Shown here piece by piece: positions 33,592-39,270 of a DNA stretch of 39,270 bases. The notes under the pieces are model-generated. The model saw nothing but the letters and a program-made list of their open reading frames with translations. It searched no databases and was not told the origin of the DNA. The stretch lies in contig DUNF01000030.1 of NCBI GenBank assembly GCA_012839485.1, positions 1-39,270 on the forward strand. The letters run 5' to 3'. How positions within the stretch are numbered: position 1 is the first letter of the stretch; each line of letters opens with the position of its first letter. The DNA is from Acholeplasmataceae bacterium. Lineage in GTDB: Bacteria > Bacillota_I > Bacilli_A > ML615J-28 > CAG-698. The translations under genes and the position numbers were made by a program.

Positions 33592-36213
33592 ATGAAGAAG
33601 ATAACTTTAATTGATGGAAATAGTTTAATGTTTAGAGCTTTTTATGCTACATACTATACAGGGAAAATGATGCAAACTTCTCAAGGTCTATATACTAATG
33701 CTATTTATGGATTTGTAAATATGATCAATAGTTTATTAGAAAAGAAAGACATAAATTATGTTTTTGTAGCATTTGATGCTGGTAAGCAAACATTCCGTCA
33801 TCAAGAGTATAAAGAATATAAAGGAACAAGGACTAAATTACCTGAAGAACTAAAAGTGCAAATTCCTTATATCAAAGAATATTTAGATGTTTTAGAAATC
33901 AAACATTTTGAGTCTTTAGAATATGAAGCAGATGACCTTATTGCCACAATGGCTAATTTGTGTAAAGATAAGTTTGATGAAATTCATATTGTATCGGGAG
34001 ATAAAGATTTACTTCAACTAGTAGATGATAAAATCACTGTTCACTTAACTAAATCTGGAGTTAAAGAGTTAGATGAAAATAACATATCTAACTTTAAAGA
34101 AAAGAATAATATTTATCCTAATCAAGTTACTGACTATAAAGGCTTAATCGGTGATACATCTGATAATTTACCAGGCATTAGAGGTATTGGTCCTAAGACA
34201 GCAATTCAGTTATTAACTGATTATAAAGATTTAGAAGATATCTACTTAAATATTGAAGAGGTAAAAGGAAGAACTAAAACTCTTTTAGAAGGTGGAAAAG
34301 AAGAAGCTTACAAAACTAAATATCTTGCTACATTAGTAAAAGATGCTTATATTCCTTATGAGATTGAAGATTTAAATTATCAAAACTATGAACATCCTAA
34401 ACTATATCGTTTCTATAAAGAAATGGAATTTAATAGTTTAATGAAACAAGCTGATCAAGGAGAGATAGAAGAAAATCCTAATTTAGAGATTATTGAAGAT
34501 TTAAATTATGACTTTAGTAAGTTGGATAAAGAAATAACTCTTTCTTTAGAAACTTATTATGAAAACTATTATAATAATCAAATTTTAGGACTTGCAATTA
34601 AAGATAAAAAACATCATCTTTTTGTATCAAAAGATGTTTTATTAAAAAACAAGTCATTACATGAGATATTAGCGAATGAAGAAACAAAGATTAGCTTATT
34701 TGATTATAAGAAGACTTATGTTTTACTTAAAAAAAGAGGAATCAATTTAAAAAATGTTACATTTGATTTATTGCTAGCTGCTTACTTAATTAACCCTAGT
34801 TATAGTAATGATGATATCCAAGTTGTAGCACAAAACTTTCTTGAAACAAATATTCCTCAATATGATACAATATATAAAGAAAATAAAAAGTACCATATTC
34901 CAAGTTTAGATATCTATTCTCAATATGCAGCAGCTAAAAATGATTTAATTAACAAACTAAAGAAACAAGTTTTAGCTGAAATCAAAGAAAATGAAATTGA
35001 AGATTTATTTAAAATTGAGATTGAATTATCTAAAGTTCTAGGAGATATGGAAATATGTGGTTTGTTAATTGACCCATTAAAACTAAAAGAGATTGGTGAA
35101 GAATTTGAAGTTGAAGCAAATAAATATCAAGATGAGGTATTTATGTATGCTGGTGAAAAATTTAACTTAAATTCTTATAAAGTTTTAGGGGAGATTTTAT
35201 TTGAAAAATTAAAGTTACCTGTTTATAAGAAAACTAAAACCGGCTATTCTACAAACTCAGAAGTTTTAGAAAAGCTAGCTTATAGATATCCAATAGCAAA
35301 AGCTATCTTAGAATATCGATCTTATAATAAATTAATCACTACTTATGTAAATGGCTTATTAGAAGTAAAAGATGAAAACAATTATTTACATCCTGTTTAT
35401 AAACAAGCCCTAACAACTACAGGTAGATTATCTTCAATTGAACCTAATATTCAAAATATTCCGATAAGAACAGAAACAGGTCAAACTATTAGAAAAGTTT
35501 TTGTTTCACGTTTTAAAGATGGTTTAATTTTAAGCGCCGACTACTCGCAAATTGAACTAAGAGTACTAGCATCTTTATCTGAAGATCCAAAAATGATTGA
35601 GTTTTATAATCAGGGTTTAGATATTCATAGAGCTACAGCTGCTAGTATTTATGGGATTGATTATAATATGATAAAGCCTAGCCAAAGACGAGATGCCAAG
35701 ACGATTAACTTTGGGATTATTTATGGGATGAGTGCTTGGGGTTTATCAGAGGCTTTAAATATTAATCCGAAAGATGCTAGTGATTATATTGAGCGTTATT
35801 TTGAGATTTTTAAAGGTGCAAAAGAGTTTTTAGATAATCAAGTAGCAAGTGCTAGAGAAAAAGGTTATACTAAGACTTTACTTAACCGTAGAAGATATAT
35901 TGATAATATTAATAGTCCAAATATCAATTTAAGAAACTTTGGGGAAAGAACAGCGATGAATGCACCAATTCAAGGAACAGCAGCTGATATTATAAAATTA
36001 GCGATGAATAAAGTAAAAGCTAAAATGGTTGAAGCTAAGTTAGAATCACTACTAATTGCTCAAGTCCATGATGAATTAGTGTTTGATGTAAAACCTAATG
36101 AACTTGAAATTTTAAAAGATATTGTAAAGACTGAGATGGAAAATGTAATTAAATTAAATGTACCATTAGTTATTGAGATTAACTATGGGAAAAATTGGTA
36201 TGAAACTAAATAG
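33592..36213 (+). CDS. polA: DNA polymerase I
   Basis: An 873-residue PolA. Residues 1-290 are the 5'-3' exonuclease (flap) domain, with VFVAFDAGKQTFRHQ and GDKDLLQLVD. The middle (about 300-480) has the fold of the 3'-5' exonuclease, but its catalytic acids are changed: LSLET replaces FDTET and YAAAKND replaces YAAEDAD, so proofreading is probably lost, as in other Bacillota. The polymerase domain has motif A DYSQIELRVLA (about 649), the O-helix RRDAKTINFGIIYG (with the Phe of ddNTP-discriminating enzymes) and motif C QVHDELVFD (about 824). It acts in Okazaki-fragment maturation and repair. It heads an operon with nitroreductase, mutM, coaE and dnaB. Confidence 0.97.
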   Translation: MKKITLIDGNSLMFRAFYATYYTGKMMQTSQGLYTNAIYGFVNMINSLLEKKDINYVFVAFDAGKQTFRHQEYKEYKGTRTKLPEELKVQIPYIKEYLDVLEIKHFESLEYEADDLIATMANLCKDKFDEIHIVSGDKDLLQLVDDKITVHLTKSGVKELDENNISNFKEKNNIYPNQVTDYKGLIGDTSDNLPGIRGIGPKTAIQLLTDYKDLEDIYLNIEEVKGRTKTLLEGGKEEAYKTKYLATLVKDAYIPYEIEDLNYQNYEHPKLYRFYKEMEFNSLMKQADQGEIEENPNLEIIEDLNYDFSKLDKEITLSLETYYENYYNNQILGLAIKDKKHHLFVSKDVLLKNKSLHEILANEETKISLFDYKKTYVLLKKRGINLKNVTFDLLLAAYLINPSYSNDDIQVVAQNFLETNIPQYDTIYKENKKYHIPSLDIYSQYAAAKNDLINKLKKQVLAEIKENEIEDLFKIEIELSKVLGDMEICGLLIDPLKLKEIGEEFEVEANKYQDEVFMYAGEKFNLNSYKVLGEILFEKLKLPVYKKTKTGYSTNSEVLEKLAYRYPIAKAILEYRSYNKLITTYVNGLLEVKDENNYLHPVYKQALTTTGRLSSIEPNIQNIPIRTETGQTIRKVFVSRFKDGLILSADYSQIELRVLASLSEDPKMIEFYNQGLDIHRATAASIYGIDYNMIKPSQRRDAKTINFGIIYGMSAWGLSEALNINPKDASDYIERYFEIFKGAKEFLDNQVASAREKGYTKTLLNRRRYIDNINSPNINLRNFGERTAMNAPIQGTAADIIKLAMNKVKAKMVEAKLESLLIAQVHDELVFDVKPNELEILKDIVKTEMENVIKLNVPLVIEINYGKNWYETK

Positions 36214-36224
36214 GGGAGGTAATT

Positions 36225-36725
36225 ATGAAAGAAATTAAAATTAGAAGAAGTGTTAGATCGTTTGAAGATAAACTATTAACTGATAAAGAACTAGAAAAAC
36301 TAGTAAGAGCAGGAATGCAAGCACCTAGTGCAAGAAACCAACAACCTTTATATTTTATTGCAATTAATAAAAAAGAAGTTTTAAAAGAAATTTCTGAAAA
36401 AGTACCTGGTTATAAGATGGTAGGTGAAGCTGGAGGATTAATCATTATCTTTGTAAGAAATGAAGAGCATCCAGCACCAAAACAAACTGAACAAGATGCT
36501 TCAGCTGCAACACAAAACATTTTACTTGAAGCAACTCATTTAGGAATAGGTTCATGCTGGCTATCTACTTTCCATAATGAAGCAAAACAAGAAGCAATTG
36601 CTAATTACTTTAAATTACCAGAAAAACATCTTCCAGCTGTGGGGATTGCTTTAGGTTATCCAAAAGATAAAGATGCTTTAAAGTTTATTGACCGTTATAA
36701 TAAAGATTGGGTAAAATATATTTAA
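36225..36725 (+). CDS. Nitroreductase-family flavoprotein
   Basis: A 166-residue FMN-dependent oxidoreductase. IRRSVRSFEDK at the start and PSARNQQP bind the FMN phosphate and ring, and GIGSCWLSTF is the C-terminal conserved block. Members use NAD(P)H to reduce nitro compounds, quinones or flavins. The physiological substrate is unknown. GGGGAGG is just upstream, and the gene is 11 bases after polA and one base before mutM. It is placed between two repair genes that are adjacent in B. subtilis. Confidence 0.88.
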   Translation: MKEIKIRRSVRSFEDKLLTDKELEKLVRAGMQAPSARNQQPLYFIAINKKEVLKEISEKVPGYKMVGEAGGLIIIFVRNEEHPAPKQTEQDASAATQNILLEATHLGIGSCWLSTFHNEAKQEAIANYFKLPEKHLPAVGIALGYPKDKDALKFIDRYNKDWVKYI

Positions 36726-36726
36726 G

Positions 36727-37548
36727 ATGCCAGAATTACCAGAAGTTGAAACTGTCCGTAATACTTTAAAACATTTAGTTATTGGTGAAGAAATTCAAGA
36801 TGTAGATATCTACTATGAAAGAATTATTCAATATCCAACAGTTACCTTATTTAAAAAACAAATTAAAGGCGAAAAAATTCAAGATGTTTTACGTTACGGA
36901 AAGTATCTAATATTCAAATTAACTAAAGGTTTTCTAATTTCTCATTTGCGAATGGAAGGTAAATACTTTTTAAGAGAAAATGAAGAAAAAGAAAAACATG
37001 AACATATTATCTTTTATTTAAAGAGCGGAAAGACATTAAGATATCATGATGTACGTAAATTTGGAACTATGCATTTATACCTTGATTTAAGTTATGAAGA
37101 ATTATTAAAAAAAGAACCTTTAAATAAATTAGGATTAGAGCCTTTTAGTAATAGTTTAAATACCGAATATTTAAAAGATAAACTTAAAACAAAAAGTCAA
37201 GCAATCAAACAATTATTACTTGACCAAAGCATAATTACAGGAATAGGCAACATTTACGCCGATGAAATCTTATTTATGGCGAGGATTAATCCTAAAAAGG
37301 CCGGTAAATTATTAAATAATGATGAGCTTGAGAAAATTATTAAATATACAAAAGTTGTCTTAGAAAAGGCGATTCAATTAGGTGGGACAACAATTAGATC
37401 TTATTCTTCAGATGGGATTAGTGGTTTATTCCAAAATGAACTTTTAGTACATACAAAAGAAAAATGTCCTGTGTGCGGGAAAGATATTACAAAAATAAAA
37501 ATAGGTGGTAGAAGTACATATTATTGTGAATATTGCCAGAAGGAGTAA
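36727..37548 (+). CDS. mutM: Formamidopyrimidine-DNA glycosylase MutM (Fpg)
   Basis: A 273-residue glycosylase/AP lyase that removes 8-oxoguanine and formamidopyrimidines. MPELPEVETV gives the catalytic Pro2 and Glu3. DQSIITGIGNIYADE is the helix-two-turn-helix. The C-terminal zinc finger has four Cys (CPVC, 16 residues, CEYC) with GGRSTYYC. The start must be right because Pro2 is the nucleophile, yet there is no ribosome site: the nitroreductase stop ends one base before the ATG. Translation is probably by coupling or reinitiation. Confidence 0.96.
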   Translation: MPELPEVETVRNTLKHLVIGEEIQDVDIYYERIIQYPTVTLFKKQIKGEKIQDVLRYGKYLIFKLTKGFLISHLRMEGKYFLRENEEKEKHEHIIFYLKSGKTLRYHDVRKFGTMHLYLDLSYEELLKKEPLNKLGLEPFSNSLNTEYLKDKLKTKSQAIKQLLLDQSIITGIGNIYADEILFMARINPKKAGKLLNNDELEKIIKYTKVVLEKAIQLGGTTIRSYSSDGISGLFQNELLVHTKEKCPVCGKDITKIKIGGRSTYYCEYCQKE

Positions 37549-37550
37549 AG

Positions 37551-38120
37551 ATGGTTATCGGAATTACAGGCTCAATAGCCTCAGGTAAAACTAAAGTAGC
37601 AAACTATTTAAAGAGTTTAGGCTATAAAGTTTTATCAGCTGATGAAGAGAATAGTAAGTTACTAGAAGATCCTCATGTAATTTTAGAAATTAAAGAAAAG
37701 GTAAGTTCTGATGTAGTTGTTTCAGGGAAAGTAGATAAGAAGCTTCTAGCAAAACTTGTTTTCAATAACAAAGAAGCTTTAAAAAAACTTACTGATATAA
37801 CTCATCCTTTAATTTATTTGAGTTTAAAAATGCAAATTCAAAAAAATCAAATAACTTTTATAGAAGTTCCTTTATTAGTAGAAACTAACTTTACTGAACT
37901 TGTAGATAAAATAATGGTTATCGATATTAAGGGAAAAAAACAAATTAAAAGATTAATGAAGAGAAATCAAATTAAGGAAGAAGAAGCTAAAAAGTTAATT
38001 AGCTTGCAAATGTCTAGTAGCGAGAAAGCTAAGTATGGCGATTATGTTATTGATAATAGCCGTTGCTTTTGTAACACGAAAAGACAAATAAATAAAATAT
38101 TAAAAGAAATAGGAGGATAA
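37551..38120 (+). CDS. coaE: Dephospho-CoA kinase
   Basis: A 189-residue kinase for the last step of coenzyme A synthesis. P-loop GITGSIASGKT is at the N-terminus. LSADEENSKLL corresponds to the DAD/DxI substrate segment, ITHPLIY is the conserved HP motif, and FIEVPLLVE is the third strand. The ATG at 37551 follows AGGAG and the mutM stop. A TTG start at 37533 would cover that site and is rejected. mutM-coaE order is shared with B. subtilis. Confidence 0.93.
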   Translation: MVIGITGSIASGKTKVANYLKSLGYKVLSADEENSKLLEDPHVILEIKEKVSSDVVVSGKVDKKLLAKLVFNNKEALKKLTDITHPLIYLSLKMQIQKNQITFIEVPLLVETNFTELVDKIMVIDIKGKKQIKRLMKRNQIKEEEAKKLISLQMSSSEKAKYGDYVIDNSRCFCNTKRQINKILKEIGG

Positions 38121-38121
38121 A

Positions 38122-38484
38122 ATGGGTTTTAAAGAATTTTTTAGTAACAATTTTGAAACAAAAGAAAACCATCATCTTCAATCACTAAGAACAAGATATT
38201 ATCGCAATCGTTTAGCTGATGCAAGAAAAGCAGTTTATGATTTGATGAAAGAAGAAAGTGGAAAATTAATTTCAGATAACAAGCAATTTAATGAAATTTT
38301 ATTTGAAACAAATAAATATTCATTAATAGTAATTCTTGTAGAGACGAAGATTAATGAAGTTGCTATAGATTTTGCTATCACTACAAAATTCATTTTTCCT
38401 CGTGGAAGAGGCCAAAAAATTATTGAAAGGCTATACCAAGTTTTAGACAAAAAACTAAACTATAAAGGTGTTAGTCTATATTAG
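38122..38484 (+). CDS. Uncharacterised 120-residue protein between coaE and dnaB
   Basis: I do not recognise a family. It has a basic, helical N-terminus (SLRTRYYRNRLADARKAVYDLM), then two or three beta strands (EILFETNKYSLIVILVETKINEVAIDFAITT) and a C-terminal helix (GQKIIERLYQVLDKKL), with no signal peptide or membrane segment and no Cys. The alternating helix-strand layout suggests a small cytosolic domain. GGAGG overlaps the coaE end and the start is one base after its stop. In B. subtilis nrdR occupies a position before dnaB, but this protein has no Cys-rich zinc ribbon and is not NrdR. Confidence 0.75.
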   Translation: MGFKEFFSNNFETKENHHLQSLRTRYYRNRLADARKAVYDLMKEESGKLISDNKQFNEILFETNKYSLIVILVETKINEVAIDFAITTKFIFPRGRGQKIIERLYQVLDKKLNYKGVSLY

Positions 38485-38493
38485 GAGCAATAT

Positions 38494-39270
38494 ATGAAAC
38501 ATACAAATTTTAGAGTTTATAAAAATTTTGAATTATCAGGGGAAGCTGGATTCTGTTTAACTAAACTATACCTACCTTTGATTGGGATTGATAGTTTTGC
38601 TTTATATAATTTATTAATGACTTATGACAATAAAGAAACTTATGATATAAGAACAGTCCTTGATAGTTTAAACTTTAACAATGACCACTTTTTCCAAGAA
38701 GCTTTAAATAAATTAAATGCCCTAAGTTTAGTTGAAACTTATTTTGATGAAGAAAAAGGCTATTATTTATATTTAAAGCAACCATTAGCTGTTGAGTCCT
38801 TTTTATCAAATAGACTTTTAGTTAAATTCTTAACTGAAAAAATAGGTCCAGTTGAAGTGGAAAATATAACTAAAAACTTAAATTATAAAATTAGAGGTTA
38901 TACAGATATTACTAAGACTTTTGATGAAGTATATGTGAAGGACTTTAAAGAAGAAGTTGATCCTTTTGCGAAGTTGTTTTTTAATAAAATTAAAGATAAT
39001 ATTAATATTAAAGGTGAAAAGTTTGATTATTTATTGTTTAAGATGGAGTTTGATGAAAATATAATTCCAAGTGCTGTCTTTGATGACCCTGAGTTAAAGA
39101 ATAAAATTATTAATGTAGCTTATACTTATGATTTAAATGTTCAGGAAATGAAACAAGTTATTGAAGATGTAGTTCTTCAAAATAACGACTTGCCATTATC
39201 AAAGATTGGTGAAAGTGCAGAAAAGATTTACGCCCTAAAAGATGAGAAAGAAAGAGTTCTTCAAGAAGAA
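38494..39270 (+). CDS. dnaB: Replication initiation and membrane attachment protein DnaB, 5' part (cut by window end)
   Basis: The frame is open from the ATG at 38494 to the last base, giving 259 residues with the 3' end outside. The start FRVYKNFELSGEAG, LYLPLIGIDSFALYNLL and the helical winged-helix-like N-terminal region match Bacillota DnaB, a DnaB/DnaD-type helicase-loading factor (not the E. coli DnaB helicase). It helps load the replicative helicase with DnaD and DnaI. AGGAG is 7 bases upstream. Position after polA-mutM-coaE matches B. subtilis, where dnaI follows. Confidence 0.88.
   Translation, partial: MKHTNFRVYKNFELSGEAGFCLTKLYLPLIGIDSFALYNLLMTYDNKETYDIRTVLDSLNFNNDHFFQEALNKLNALSLVETYFDEEKGYYLYLKQPLAVESFLSNRLLVKFLTEKIGPVEVENITKNLNYKIRGYTDITKTFDEVYVKDFKEEVDPFAKLFFNKIKDNINIKGEKFDYLLFKMEFDENIIPSAVFDDPELKNKIINVAYTYDLNVQEMKQVIEDVVLQNNDLPLSKIGESAEKIYALKDEKERVLQEE

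Noticed and set aside
38122..38484. NrdR, expected before dnaB by synteny
   Set aside because: There is no zinc-ribbon Cys set or ATP-cone pattern.
1..39270. Mycoplasma-type genetic code (TGA as Trp)
   Set aside because: Several genes end in TGA at positions consistent with family length, and conserved Trp residues are TGG.

Overview
The window is AT-rich chromosomal DNA from a low-GC Gram-positive bacterium (Bacillota, Bacilli or an Erysipelotrichia/RF39-like relative; I cannot place it more closely). Supporting signs are strong Shine-Dalgarno sites (AGGAGG), near-consensus TTGACA-17-TATAAT promoters, YhaM, RNase Y, YmdB, WalJ, RecD2 and the replication protein DnaB, and a peptidoglycan amidase lipoprotein. 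TGA is used as a stop (mnmA, miaB, the ABC ATPase) and Trp is TGG, so the code is standard and not the Mycoplasma code. There are no tRNA or rRNA genes, insertion sequences, CRISPR arrays or prophage genes.

Layout: (1) 1-3.4 kb: the 3' part of the exoribonuclease gene yhaM, then a very large membrane-anchored parvulin-like foldase. B. subtilis also has yhaM close to prsA. (2) 3.5-9.6 kb: a tightly packed operon walJ-uvrB-mnmA-recD2. (3) 9.6-11.9 kb, minus strand: a lipoprotein with Ig-like (Big_2) repeats and an amidase domain, divergent from competence genes. (4) 12.0-15.9 kb: comEA-comEC-holA, convergent with rpsT. (5) 16.0-21.9 kb: an HI0933-type flavoprotein, pgsA, recA, rny, ymdB and a GNAT acetyltransferase, convergent with a uridine-kinase-like gene. 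(6) 23.0-25.0 kb: a c-di-AMP (ydaO-type) riboswitch upstream of a CPA2 cation/proton antiporter and a small PII-like protein. (7) 25.1-28.5 kb: miaB (apparently leaderless) coupled to a two-gene ABC-2 exporter. (8) 28.5-29.5 kb: an FMN riboswitch and ribU. (9) 29.5-33.5 kb, minus strand: a KtrB/KtrA potassium-uptake operon ending in a small lipoprotein, preceded by an ion-transporter-superfamily permease. (10) 33.6-39.3 kb: polA-nitroreductase-mutM-coaE-unknown-dnaB, cut by the window end.

Most of the window is conserved housekeeping DNA with gene order partly shared with B. subtilis (recA-rny-ymdB, comE-holA-rpsT, polA-mutM-coaE-dnaB). Transcription is compact: four convergent gene pairs share single hairpin terminators. 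The most interesting part is region 6. A c-di-AMP-sensing leader RNA controls an antiporter that lacks the usual RCK regulatory domain, and the next gene is a PII-superfamily protein with an atypical T-loop. With KtrA/KtrB nearby, this suggests a c-di-AMP-centred ion homeostasis region in which a PII-like subunit may gate the antiporter.
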